A stretch of 32,747 nucleotides of DNA, taken from positions 1 to 32,747 of the forward strand of contig JAIXOJ010000166.1 of NCBI GenBank assembly GCA_027486835.1, read 5' to 3'. A model generated the notes under the pieces. It worked only from the letters and a program-made list of their open reading frames with translations. It had not been told where the DNA came from and searched no databases. The DNA comes from Chitinophagaceae bacterium. GTDB taxonomy: Bacteria; Bacteroidota; Bacteroidia; Chitinophagales; Chitinophagaceae. Below are positions 23,938 through 32,747 of the stretch, piece by piece. Both the position numbers and the translations under genes were made by a program. Positions within the stretch are counted from its first letter, which is position 1; each line of letters opens with the position of its first letter.

Positions 23938-25617
23938 ATGAGTGAGTTGTTCCGTAAAAAGCCCATAGATAAAATTATTGCAGATACCCAAGCAGGGTTA
24001 AGCGATGGGCATGGTGGTGGTCATGGTTTAAACAAAGTGTTGGGTGTAAAGGATCTTACGTTTATGGGTATTGCCGCCGTAATTGGTGCGGGTATCTTTT
24101 CCACCATTGGTAAAGCCGCTTTTGATGGCGGCCCTGGCATTTCCATACTCTTTATCATTACCGCATTTACCTGTGGGTTTAGTGCTTTGTGCTATGCAGA
24201 ATTTGCCAGCAGGATTCCCATTGCAGGCAGTGCCTATACGTATGCTTATGTAAGCTTTGGGGAAATTGTAGCATGGATTATTGGGTGGGCATTAATACTG
24301 GAATATGCCATTGGCAATATTGTGGTGGCCATAAGCTGGAGCGGATATTTTAATAATTTATTGCAAGGCTTCGGCATTCATTTACCCGGATGGTTGGTGT
24401 CCGACTCCTTTTCTGTATCAGCATTGGTAGAGGAAGCCAAAACCACCCAACAACCCCTCACCGATAGTATGAAACAAGCCATTGAAGCTTGGAATACTGC
24501 CCCAATTGTCTTTGGTAAGCATTTGTTTTTAAATGTTCCTGCATTTATTATCGTGGTACTCATTACCATACTAGCTTATGTGGGCATAAAAGAAAGCAAG
24601 AGAACCACCAACATCATGGTTATTTTTAAAATAATTGTGATTATTCTAGTGATTATCATCGGTGCTTTTTATGTGAATACCGACAATTGGCATCCCTTCA
24701 TGCCCAATCATTTTCAAGGGGTATTAAAAGGGGTATCTGCGGTGTTTTATGCCTATATAGGTTTTGATGCTATCTCCACCACAGCAGAAGAATGTAAAAA
24801 CCCGCAGAAAGACCTACCAAAGGGCATGATTTATTCCTTACTCATCTGTACGGTGCTGTACATCTTGATATCGTTGGTACTAACTGGTATGGTTCATTAT
24901 ACCGAGCTAAACGTCAATGATCCGTTGGCCTATGTTTTTGAAAAAATCCAGTTGACCAAAGTGGGTTATATCATCTCAGTAAGTGCGGTAATTGCTACGA
25001 CAAGCGTATTGCTCGTTTTCCAATTGGGGCAACCCCGCATCTGGATGAGCATGAGCCGCGATGGATTATTGCCCAAGAAGTTTTCACAAGTACATCCCAA
25101 ATTCCAAACGCCTGCCTTTGCAACGATTATTACAGGCTTGTTAGTGGGAATTCCTTCCTTGATTTTGCCCAGTAGCTTAATGACCGACCTCACTAGCATT
25201 GGCACCCTCTTCGCCTTTGTGTTAGTATGTTTTGGGGTATTGGCGTTGCCAAGAATACAACACGCCACCAAGAGTGCGTTCCGCTTGCCGTACATCAATG
25301 GCAAATGGATTTTGCCTGTTTTGTCCTTGTTATTCATGTTTGGATTTAAGACTCGGCTAATGGATGCCTTTAACAATATCGGTTCAGAAGATTATAAAGA
25401 ACTCCTTTTTTTATTGTTTATCGGTATTGTATTGTTTGTGTCCATACTTTCTTTCTTAAGAAATTATTCCCTTATACCCATCATTGGTGCACTGAGTTGT
25501 TTGTATTTACTCATAGAAATTCCGCCAGTAAGCTGGCTATGGTTTTTCGTTTGGATGGGTATAGGGTTGGTTATTTATGCGGTTTACGGCAAAAAGAATA
25601 GTAGATTGAATGGGTAG
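23938..25617 (+). CDS. APC-family amino acid permease
   Basis: 559 residues. A cytoplasmic N-terminus has a His/Gly-rich stretch (DGHGGGHG), followed by about 12-13 membrane helices. Helix 1 carries the APC substrate-binding motif (GIAAVIGAGIFSTIG, GAGIF at 50-54). The conserved YAYIGFDAISTTAEE, then CKNPQKDLPKG segment is the family's helix 6-7 region. The C-terminus closes with helices and a Lys/Asn tail. It resembles the YfnA / cationic amino acid transporter branch, so it probably imports an amino acid by ion symport; the substrate cannot be read. It is divergent from tex and convergent with the efflux genes across a bidirectional terminator. Confidence 0.92.
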   Translation: MSELFRKKPIDKIIADTQAGLSDGHGGGHGLNKVLGVKDLTFMGIAAVIGAGIFSTIGKAAFDGGPGISILFIITAFTCGFSALCYAEFASRIPIAGSAYTYAYVSFGEIVAWIIGWALILEYAIGNIVVAISWSGYFNNLLQGFGIHLPGWLVSDSFSVSALVEEAKTTQQPLTDSMKQAIEAWNTAPIVFGKHLFLNVPAFIIVVLITILAYVGIKESKRTTNIMVIFKIIVIILVIIIGAFYVNTDNWHPFMPNHFQGVLKGVSAVFYAYIGFDAISTTAEECKNPQKDLPKGMIYSLLICTVLYILISLVLTGMVHYTELNVNDPLAYVFEKIQLTKVGYIISVSAVIATTSVLLVFQLGQPRIWMSMSRDGLLPKKFSQVHPKFQTPAFATIITGLLVGIPSLILPSSLMTDLTSIGTLFAFVLVCFGVLALPRIQHATKSAFRLPYINGKWILPVLSLLFMFGFKTRLMDAFNNIGSEDYKELLFLLFIGIVLFVSILSFLRNYSLIPIIGALSCLYLLIEIPPVSWLWFFVWMGIGLVIYAVYGKKNSRLNG

Positions 25618-25727
25618 AGCGGTTGTTATTGGTGGGAGTATTTTAGAAAAGGAAACCATTTTTTTGAATCTTTATTGATAAAAAGAGGTTTTATTCGATT
25701 GTTCAAGACTAATTCCTTCTTTGAAAT

Positions 25728-25771
25728 AAAAAAGGGCATCGACAAGTTCAGCTTGGTGATGCCCTTTTTTT
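25728..25771. terminator. bidirectional intrinsic terminator
   Basis: A 13-bp stem, AAAAAAGGGCATC with GATGCCCTTTTTT, has A and T runs on both sides. It lies between the convergent permease (ends 25617) and efflux adaptor (ends 25884) genes and can serve both. Confidence 0.92.
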
Positions 25772-25883
25772 GTTTGATTTTACTTCATTCAAGATTATTT
25801 ATTCAATATGGCTAATGGAGCCTATCAAGGAAAAAAGTCAATCCAAAATGCACTCAACCTCTCATATCCCCCACCCCTCCAAT

Positions 25884-27017
25884 TTATTCCTCTTTATTTT
25901 TCAAAGCCATCAACAACGTATAAGCACCCTTAGTTACAATCGATTTATCCATAAGCGGGAATGGTTTCAAAATTTCAGTCAGTCCATCCAATGTACTTCC
26001 CACTTTTACGGGATTGATGGCATATTTTCTTTCTCCAGTTTGGATAAACACATAATCTTTTCCTTCAAAATTCACGATGCTTTCGTCTGGCAGCGTATAA
26101 CCTTTTGAAGCAGCAATAGCCACTTCCGCATTCATGTACATGCCAGGTAAAAGCTCGTGATCGTAATGTTCAAAATGGCAATGTACTTCGGTGGTGCCAT
26201 CCGCACCAATATCCTTACTGATTAAAATGATTTCACAGTGGTATTTCTTCTCGGGTTCGGCATTGCTATAAGCCAATACTTTTTGCCCAATAGCCAACCG
26301 TGCCACATCTTTTTCAAAAACACGAATATTCAGGTGAATGTCGGTAGGATTAATCAGCTCAAACAACACTTCAGAAGGGTTGATGTACTTGCCAATATTC
26401 GCATTTACCTTGCTCACAAACCCAGTGATATTACTTTTGATAGCAATACTCTTCGACAAGTTCTTGGCCGATAATGCATTTGGATCTATGTTGATTAATT
26501 TCAACTTTTCTGCAAGAGCTTGTATTTGTATCCGAAGCATTGCCACTTCTGCTTGTGCCAGTTGCATGGTTTTATCGCTGCTCGCCTTGCTTTGGTTCAA
26601 TTCTCTTTGCCGGTTTAAATCTAGTTCGGCAAAATGAAGTTTTGATTGGTTCAATAAATAATCCTGTTGCAACTGTATGTACTGCTGGTCTTCAATAATA
26701 GCAATCACTTCACCTTTGTTTACGTGCATTCCCGGTAACAATTTGGTAGAGTGGAGGTAACCACCCATTGGTACACTTACTGCTACTAAATTTTGAGGTG
26801 GCACATCTATTTTTCCATTCATTTTCAGTAGGGTAGTGGTATTGGCTTGGGTAATTTGGGTGGTGGCAATACCTGCATTTCTTAATTGTGCAGGCGTAAG
26901 TACTACAACGCTATCAGTATCAGCGGTCATAGTTGTAGCCTCTTCCTTCACAGGAGTAGTACATCCGACGGCAATTGATACGAGTAAAAAGAAGTAAAGA
27001 AAGTATTTGGAAAACAT
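25884..27017 (-). CDS. RND efflux periplasmic adaptor lipoprotein
   Basis: 377 residues. The lipoprotein signal has Cys19 in SIAVGCTT, so it is membrane-tethered. The order is that of a CusB/HlyD-type adaptor. A barrel-sandwich first half (VSVPMGGYLHSTKLLPGMHV, then NKGEVIAIIED) is followed by an alpha-hairpin rich in Gln/Leu (about 120-185). The second half-sandwich (IAIKSNITGFVSKVNANIGK), a beta-barrel and a membrane-proximal domain follow. It links the inner-membrane pump to the outer-membrane channel. It is 9 bases downstream of the pump gene, one operon. No Met/Cys-rich metal-binding tail is evident, so the substrate metal cannot be told. Confidence 0.93.
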   Translation of the reverse strand: MFSKYFLYFFLLVSIAVGCTTPVKEEATTMTADTDSVVVLTPAQLRNAGIATTQITQANTTTLLKMNGKIDVPPQNLVAVSVPMGGYLHSTKLLPGMHVNKGEVIAIIEDQQYIQLQQDYLLNQSKLHFAELDLNRQRELNQSKASSDKTMQLAQAEVAMLRIQIQALAEKLKLINIDPNALSAKNLSKSIAIKSNITGFVSKVNANIGKYINPSEVLFELINPTDIHLNIRVFEKDVARLAIGQKVLAYSNAEPEKKYHCEIILISKDIGADGTTEVHCHFEHYDHELLPGMYMNAEVAIAASKGYTLPDESIVNFEGKDYVFIQTGERKYAINPVKVGSTLDGLTEILKPFPLMDKSIVTKGAYTLLMALKNKEE

Positions 27018-27026
27018 GGTAATCTT

Positions 27027-30000
27027 TTATTTAGTAGTTAGGTAAGCCAGTTGAATCAACTGTTCGTTCCGATCCTTCAATAGCTCTATATAATTGTTTT
27101 GAGTGGCAATCGATTGGTGCGACTGTAGTATAAATTCTTGAAGCCCAATCGACCCTTTCTGCATTTGTTCCATCGTTGTTTGAAGGAGCAATTCTGCGTT
27201 TGCCAAGTTTTTTTTGCTATAATTAGCTACCTGTTTTTGCACTTTAGTGAGATGCTGTGCAATTTGTTCGCTCCGCAGCAACAATAAACTTTGTGTATGA
27301 TTATATTGGGCATTCAATATCTGTTCATTCATCTGCATCGCCTTCACTTTTGCTTTTTGACTGCTGGTAAACAATCCAAAACCAACACCCACTTGAAAAG
27401 AACTAAATCTGTTCCCACTACTGTACATTTTATTATCTGCCCCAGTACCAATAAAGCTGTTATTGCTATAACCAAGGGTAAAATCAGGTAATAATTTCGA
27501 TTTTTCAACTGCTACTTCCGCTACAGCAGCCTGTTTTTGTTGAGCTAGCCATTGCAACATAGGGTTTTGCTCCGGCTTTGTACTATCAATGCTCAAGTTA
27601 GGTAGTACTGCAAAGTCAATTTTTTGGGGCAACAACGGCTTGGGTTGATGCAATAACCATTGAAAAGATAAGGCGGTTTCTTCCAATTCAGCTTCAGTTT
27701 TACTAAGTTGCAACTCAATGTCCGCTAATTGATTTTCGGCCATCAGTTTGTCCTGAATCGGTATATCACCCTTTTCTAATCGAAATTGTAGGATGGATAA
27801 AGCAGCACGAAACAACGAATCGGATTTAATTAGGAGGTCTTTTTTCTCCAATAAGTATAGGTATTGATAATAAGTAAGTACTACCATTTTTTTTAACTCA
27901 AAAATCTGTACCGATTCGTGCAACTGCGCAGCCTTCCATTCCTCCGTCAACCATTTTTTCTGGTGGCGATATACTGTTGGAAAAGCCATTGATTGGCTAA
28001 TGCTCCATTTGCTATCGTTATATACACTGTTAATCTGACCAAGTTCTACAGATGTATTTGTTTTAGGAAGTTCTAATGCAGTAGCAATGCGGGTTTTGGC
28101 TTGAGTTGTTTGCAACTGTTCTGTTCGTGTGTGCCAGCCAGATTGCACCGATAATGCCATCGCTTTTTCTAAAGAAATGATTTCTTGTGCTTCAGCGGCA
28201 TGGAAAAACCCCATTGTTCCTACTAGTATCAACAGCATTTTCGGGGTTGCTTTACCACTGATGTTTAGTCCTTTTTCAAATAAAACGTACAGTATCGGCA
28301 AGACAAAAAGGGTTAACAAAGTGGCAATCATCAAGCCTCCAATCACCACCGTGGCCAAAGGTCTTTGCACTTCTGCACCTGCTCCGTTACTCATCGCCAT
28401 GGGTAAAAATCCCAATGATGCCACAAATGCGGTCATCAATACAGGTCTTAAGCGCAATTGCGTTCCTTTTAGCACAATGCTTGTTAGTGACTCTATTCCT
28501 TGTTCTTTCAATCGGTTAAACTCGGCTATCAATACAATTCCATTTAACACTGCCACCCCAAAGAGGGCTATAAAACCAATGCCTGCACTAATGCTAAATG
28601 GCATTCCTCTTGCAGCTAAAAAATAAACTCCCCCAATGGCCGATAGGGGAATCGCTGAGTAAATCAATAAACCTTGCTTTACCGAGCGAAACGCAAAAAA
28701 CAATAAAACAAAAATGAGCAATAACGATACGGGTACAGCAATCAAAAGCCTTGCCTTGGCTTGGTTCAAATTTTCAAAAGCCCCGCCATAAGTAACATAA
28801 TAACCTGTAGGAAATGTCATTTGCCGCTCTACTTTTTGTGCTAATTCCTGTACAATGCTTTGCACATCCCTTCCTTGTACATTAAACCCTACTATGATTC
28901 TTCGCTTTGCATCTTCTCTTTGTATTTGGTTCGGACTGTTTTCCAGGGCGACAGTCGCCAATTGTGATAAGGGTATCTGAACCCCACTTGGCGTTGGGAT
29001 AAGTAAATGCTGAATATCCGATACATTTTTGCGTTCATTTCCTGCAAGCCGAATCACCAAATCAAATCGTTTTTCTCCTTCAAATAACATACCCGCACTT
29101 TGGCCAGCCAATGCCATATTCACCACTTGGTTAATGTCGTTGATATTCACATGGTATTGGGCAATCGTGTTCCGATTATAATGGATAACTATTTGTGGCA
29201 TTCCCGTAATTGGTTCTACATATAAATGAATAGCCCCTAGTACGTTTGCAACAATCTTGGCCAATTGATTGGCCGATTTGGCTAAACTATCTAGGTTTTC
29301 CCCATAAATTTTACAAACAACATCCTGCCTTGCACCCGTCATAAGTTCGTTAAACCGCATCTGCACCGGAAATTGAAATCCAAAAGTGATCCCCGGTATA
29401 TCGGCTAATGCCTGATTCATTTTAGCAGAAAGTTCTGGAAAGTTTTTGGCCGATACCCAGTTCTTTTTGTCTTTCAGTATCACCATCATGTCACTCGCAT
29501 CCATAGGCATTGGGTCGGTTGGCACTTCCCCACTACCAATTTTCGTCACCACTTTTTCCACTTCTGGAAAACGAGTAAGTAGTAAATGCGCAGCCTTTTG
29601 GGTTTGCTCAATGGTGGTACCAAGATTACTTCCGGTTAACACTTTGGTTTCCACTGCAAAATCGCCCTCTTCCAGCGCAGGCATAAATTCTCCACCCATA
29701 CCCGCTAATAACCACACTGCCGAGGTAAAAAGTAGAACCACAACCAGTAAAACAGTCTTGGGTATTCGCAACAAGCGCTTTAATGCCAATTGATATATCC
29801 GCTCAATTCTTCTCATTAATAAATCGGAAAAGTTGGGCTGCTGTTGTATTTTATTACTCAAAAAGAAAGCACTCATCATGGGTATATAAGTCAGCGATAA
29901 TAGGAATGCCCCCACCAACGCAAAAGCAACAGTTTGCGCCATGGGTTTAAACATTTTGCCTTCGATACCTTGTAGCGTAAAAATGGGTAGATAAACTATC

Positions 30001-31379
30001 AGGATAATAATCTGACCAAACACCGCACTGTTCATCATTTTGCTGGCAGCTTGGCTAGCGTTTTCGTCCATCTCATCCTTGTTGAGCAATACCTGTCGGC
30101 TGTATTTTTTGCTATGAACAAGTTGATGCATTACTGATTCCACAATAATCACCGCACCATCCACAATCAGCCCAAAATCCAACGCCCCTAAGCTCATTAA
30201 ATTGCCGCTAACGCCAAAAATGTTCATCATACAAATGGCAAAAAGCATGGCTAAAGGAATTACAGAAGCCACCAAAAAACCTGCCCGCCAATTGCCTAAA
30301 AAAAGCACCAATACCAATACTACAATCAATGCGCCTTCAAGCAAATTATGTTCTACCGTGCTGATGGCATTATTCACCATTTTTGTTCGGTCTAAAAAGG
30401 GCTCAATTTCCACACCCTCGGGTAGTGTTTTTTTAATCTGCTCCACCCTCGCCTTTACTTCCTTTATCACTGCGCTGCTATTGGCACCTTTCAGCATCAT
30501 CACCACAGCACCCGCCACTTCACCTTGGTCATTATAACACATGGCGCCATATCGGGTAGCAAATCCTGTCCGCACTGTTGCCACATCTCTAATAAATAAT
30601 GGCATACCCGTTTTTGTATTTGGTAGGGCAATTTGTCCAATCTCCTCTGCGGTAGCCACCAATCCTTCAGTTCGTATATATACTACAGCAGCTCCCTTCT
30701 CAATATAAGCCCCACCCGTATTATCGTTATTGGTTTCTATCGCCGCAAACACATCTCTAATGGTTACTCCATACGCATTCAGCTTATTAGGTTCTATGGC
30801 AATTTCATATTGTTTCAGCTTGCCGCCGAAACTGCTCACCTCTGCCACACCTTTCACCCCCAACAGTTGCCTTCTTACTATCCAATCCTGAATAGTCCGC
30901 AACTCCGTAGCATGGTATCGATGTTCAAAACCTTTCTTGGGCTTTAATACATACTGATAAATCTCCCCCAATCCCGTAGATACAGGCCCAAGCATAGGTT
31001 GACCAATCCCTTTTGGAATTTGATTTTGCACCTGCTGCAAACGCTCCGATACCTGTTGCCTTGCCCAATAAACATCCGTAGCATCATCAAAAACGATGGT
31101 CACCAGCGATAATCCAAACCGAGAAAAACTCCTGATTTCTTTTAAACCCGCTATGTTATTATTAGCTTGTTCAATGGGAAAAGTAACCAGCCTTTCAATA
31201 TCTGTAGCCCCAAAAGCTGGCGCAATGGTAATCACCTGTACTTGATTATTAGTAATATCTGGCACAGCATCAATAGGCAATTGAGTAGCTTGATAGCTAC
31301 CAATCCCAATAAGAGCCAACACCATTAAGCCAATAATAAGCTTATTTCTTACCGAAAATTCTATAATCGATGTAAGCAT
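27027..31379 (-). CDS. CusA/CzcA-type heavy-metal RND pump fused to a TolC-like outer-membrane factor
   Basis: 1450 residues against about 1040 for an unfused pump. Residues 1-1045 or so are a complete RND transporter. The first helix region is followed by PIDAVPDITNNQVQV; the proton-relay helix has LDFGLIVDGAVIIVE; further motifs are PIFTLQGIEGKMFKPMA and a second set of helices up to LFVLPILYVLFEKG. A hydrophobic segment at about 1048-1065 (MLLILVGTMGFFHAAEAQ) follows. Then come about 385 residues of the outer-membrane efflux protein type with long coiled helices. CusA/CzcA pumps export divalent or monovalent heavy metals using the proton gradient. Such fusions are common in Bacteroidota; whether the TolC part is cleaved off is unclear. 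It precedes the adaptor gene in one operon. Confidence 0.95.
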   Translation of the reverse strand: MLTSIIEFSVRNKLIIGLMVLALIGIGSYQATQLPIDAVPDITNNQVQVITIAPAFGATDIERLVTFPIEQANNNIAGLKEIRSFSRFGLSLVTIVFDDATDVYWARQQVSERLQQVQNQIPKGIGQPMLGPVSTGLGEIYQYVLKPKKGFEHRYHATELRTIQDWIVRRQLLGVKGVAEVSSFGGKLKQYEIAIEPNKLNAYGVTIRDVFAAIETNNDNTGGAYIEKGAAVVYIRTEGLVATAEEIGQIALPNTKTGMPLFIRDVATVRTGFATRYGAMCYNDQGEVAGAVVMMLKGANSSAVIKEVKARVEQIKKTLPEGVEIEPFLDRTKMVNNAISTVEHNLLEGALIVVLVLVLFLGNWRAGFLVASVIPLAMLFAICMMNIFGVSGNLMSLGALDFGLIVDGAVIIVESVMHQLVHSKKYSRQVLLNKDEMDENASQAASKMMNSAVFGQIIILIVYLPIFTLQGIEGKMFKPMAQTVAFALVGAFLLSLTYIPMMSAFFLSNKIQQQPNFSDLLMRRIERIYQLALKRLLRIPKTVLLVVVLLFTSAVWLLAGMGGEFMPALEEGDFAVETKVLTGSNLGTTIEQTQKAAHLLLTRFPEVEKVVTKIGSGEVPTDPMPMDASDMMVILKDKKNWVSAKNFPELSAKMNQALADIPGITFGFQFPVQMRFNELMTGARQDVVCKIYGENLDSLAKSANQLAKIVANVLGAIHLYVEPITGMPQIVIHYNRNTIAQYHVNINDINQVVNMALAGQSAGMLFEGEKRFDLVIRLAGNERKNVSDIQHLLIPTPSGVQIPLSQLATVALENSPNQIQREDAKRRIIVGFNVQGRDVQSIVQELAQKVERQMTFPTGYYVTYGGAFENLNQAKARLLIAVPVSLLLIFVLLFFAFRSVKQGLLIYSAIPLSAIGGVYFLAARGMPFSISAGIGFIALFGVAVLNGIVLIAEFNRLKEQGIESLTSIVLKGTQLRLRPVLMTAFVASLGFLPMAMSNGAGAEVQRPLATVVIGGLMIATLLTLFVLPILYVLFEKGLNISGKATPKMLLILVGTMGFFHAAEAQEIISLEKAMALSVQSGWHTRTEQLQTTQAKTRIATALELPKTNTSVELGQINSVYNDSKWSISQSMAFPTVYRHQKKWLTEEWKAAQLHESVQIFELKKMVVLTYYQYLYLLEKKDLLIKSDSLFRAALSILQFRLEKGDIPIQDKLMAENQLADIELQLSKTEAELEETALSFQWLLHQPKPLLPQKIDFAVLPNLSIDSTKPEQNPMLQWLAQQKQAAVAEVAVEKSKLLPDFTLGYSNNSFIGTGADNKMYSSGNRFSSFQVGVGFGLFTSSQKAKVKAMQMNEQILNAQYNHTQSLLLLRSEQIAQHLTKVQKQVANYSKKNLANAELLLQTTMEQMQKGSIGLQEFILQSHQSIATQNNYIELLKDRNEQLIQLAYLTTK

Positions 31380-31937
31380 GAATAAATACTTTGATGAAAA
31401 AATGAGTAATCGCCAGTCGCAACCGACGCATAAAAGTTTTTCGCTTTCACTTTACAAAACTGTAATGCAGTTGTTCTTCGTACAATCCTTACCAATAGAT
31501 CAGAAACCATAAGTGCCAAATGAAAACAGATAATAATGACCCCCGAACAATTGTCTAGTCAAACATCCCAAATCCATCGCTAATCTGAAAAGGGTAAGGT
31601 TATTAAAATAGCTGCAAAAAAAAATTATGCAACCATTGTATCCAAACCTTTAGAGGCATCATGAAAATGCTATAAAGGCATATCCGCTAACTTATTCCTG
31701 CATGGCATTATGGTCATCTAGACCCATCGTAAGTGTTCGATGTAAGAGAAATTCTATTGTTCAAATGCACGCCATCAGTAAAAAAAGTGGGGGAGGAGTC
31801 GAATGTTGTTTAGTTACGATGAAAAGATAATTTCAGCAAAAAAATCAGTCTTAAATTACTTTCAAAACATTGCCAATAACTTAATGCGTACAACCTCATC
31901 AATGGTACCCAAATCCACCACCCTATTACAAAATGGG
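31380..31937. other. intergenic leader of the efflux operon
   Basis: About 560 bases without a gene. AT-rich, with only short A/T runs. It probably carries the promoter of the efflux operon, as the small gene to the right is on the same strand and may or may not be co-transcribed. Confidence 0.4.
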
Positions 31938-32327
31938 TTAACAGAATTTAGGCGGTTGCCAAATAGTTGACAAGAATTGGGAAGTGTAAAAGAAATGATA
32001 AGAGGCCTTTGGTATCAACATATAGGATAAAGGAGAGGAAGTTGCTGTTTGATGATATACCGGCAAAGGGGAGCAAAAAACGAGTTGATTATAATTGAAA
32101 TGCGATAAAGATTTAAAAGGAAGTTGCTTATCCTGATCATAGTCCCCATCATGATCATCACTAGAAGCATAGTGCATCGTCAGAAATTCAAGGAAAGAGA
32201 TATCCTTATTCAATTGTTGATGCGCTTGATAATGTTCAAACATCTTAGGTAGCTTCAATAATTCAGACAATTGCGTACTTGAAAACAAATACACCCCAAT
32301 AAATAATATCGCCACCAGCTTTTTCAA
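31938..32327 (-). CDS. small membrane-associated protein with His/Asp-containing stretch
   Basis: 129 residues from a TTG at 32325-32327 (MKKLVAILFIGVYLFSSTQL), a natural signal or anchor; a GTG at 32354 would add nine residues. After the hydrophobic N-terminus comes EHYQAHQQLNKDISFLEFLT, then MHYASSDDHDGDYDQDKQLP, a His/Asp cluster that could bind metal. The remainder is Ser/Pro/aromatic-rich. Proteins of this shape are, as I recall, often encoded just upstream of CzcA-type pumps in Bacteroidota. A role in metal sensing or delivery is inference. The gap to the pump gene is about 560 bases. Confidence 0.6.
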   Translation of the reverse strand: MKKLVAILFIGVYLFSSTQLSELLKLPKMFEHYQAHQQLNKDISFLEFLTMHYASSDDHDGDYDQDKQLPFKSLSHFNYNQLVFCSPLPVYHQTATSSPLSYMLIPKASYHFFYTSQFLSTIWQPPKFC

Positions 32328-32372
32328 GGCCGCTAAGATAAGTACAGACACCACACCCCCATTTTACAAATC

Positions 32373-32399
32373 GTAGGGGCGGAGCCTTGTGCCCGCCCA
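32373..32399. repeat. short GC-rich hairpin element
   Basis: GTAGGGGCGGAGCCTTGTGC then CCGCCC: a GGGCGG/CCGCCC stem-loop much more GC-rich than its surroundings. This form of short intergenic hairpin is frequent in Bacteroidota genomes (from memory). Confidence 0.5.
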
Positions 32400-32747
32400 C
32401 TCCCCGTAAATCAATCGCGTCATATCGTTGATAGACCCAATCAATACACCTGCCTCACTCTCCCTGAATCAAATCACCTCAAATCGTATTACCGACTCAA
32501 AATATCCGCAAATCCCCGCCCTCCTGAAAATTCTAAAATCCTGAAAATCAAGATTCAGACAACCACCCCCAAAATCATAGCCATCATAAAAATCAAAAAA
32601 ATCACTGTTCAGACAACAAAAAAATGCAATCCCCCTCGCAACATCCCTTTAGAAGCTGTTTAATAACTAAAAGTTAATGCTAAAAGTTGCTAACTTTTGC
32701 TAAAATCTAATTACGAATGTAGTTGATTGTGCCAACTAATATTTTGA
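32400..32747. other. non-coding end region with short recurring words
   Basis: No gene. CCTGAAAATCAAGATTCAGA near 32531 and AATCACTGTTCAGACAAC near 32601 are related words, as found in repetitive intergenic DNA of Bacteroidota. The last 90 bases contain overlapping AAAAGTTnnTGCTAAAA-type repeats. Confidence 0.4.

Overview
The window looks like a chromosomal stretch of a Bacteroidota bacterium, most likely Chitinophagia (family-level placement is inference). The base composition is AT-rich. There is a protein with a type IX secretion (Por) sorting domain, a small PID-CTERM-like protein, a CusA/CzcA pump fused to a TolC-like domain, and start codons without Shine-Dalgarno sequences. No rRNA, tRNA or CRISPR array was seen. 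I call no promoters because no site matched the Bacteroidota consensus well enough.

Left part (1-8.1 kb): a decayed IS256-family transposase fragment is followed by a broken copy of the 3' end of a glycoside hydrolase family 2 (GH2) gene. Next comes a minus-strand module of lipoprotein, ECF-type sigma factor and a membrane-anchored anti-sigma-like protein with a predicted beta-barrel C-terminus. After that is the complete secreted GH2 gene. The 3' end of the GH2 gene therefore occurs twice as a direct repeat bracketing the sigma module.

Middle (8.4-15.8 kb): two secreted surface proteins form a minus-strand pair, and a tiny PID-CTERM-like protein is encoded just upstream of them. A UmuD-like S24 protein lacks both catalytic residues. 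It is divergent from a plus-strand run of an unrecognised protein, a 2H-phosphoesterase-like protein lacking both catalytic histidines, and an intact PA0069-type radical SAM protein. A PAS histidine kinase converges on that run.

Accessory island (16.1-20.3 kb): all genes lie on the minus strand. They are a YoeB-type toxin with an unusual 255-residue partner, a small cysteine-rich protein, a 326-residue protein with a glycosylase-like HhH section, and an 80-residue protein. Related repeats of about 125-160 bp sit in the gaps. Three of these have imperfect inverted termini that differ between copies but match within a copy, and two overlap the preceding stop codon. This resembles an integrase-less integron cassette array (attC-like sites), and is the strongest candidate for something undescribed. 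Beyond it lie 14 tandem copies of a 21-bp hairpin unit.

Right part (20.5-32.7 kb): a small basic protein, the Tex transcription accessory protein, an APC amino acid permease, and an RND metal-efflux locus. That locus holds a short His/Asp-containing membrane protein, the pump-TolC fusion and a lipoprotein adaptor. Intrinsic terminators separate several of these units.
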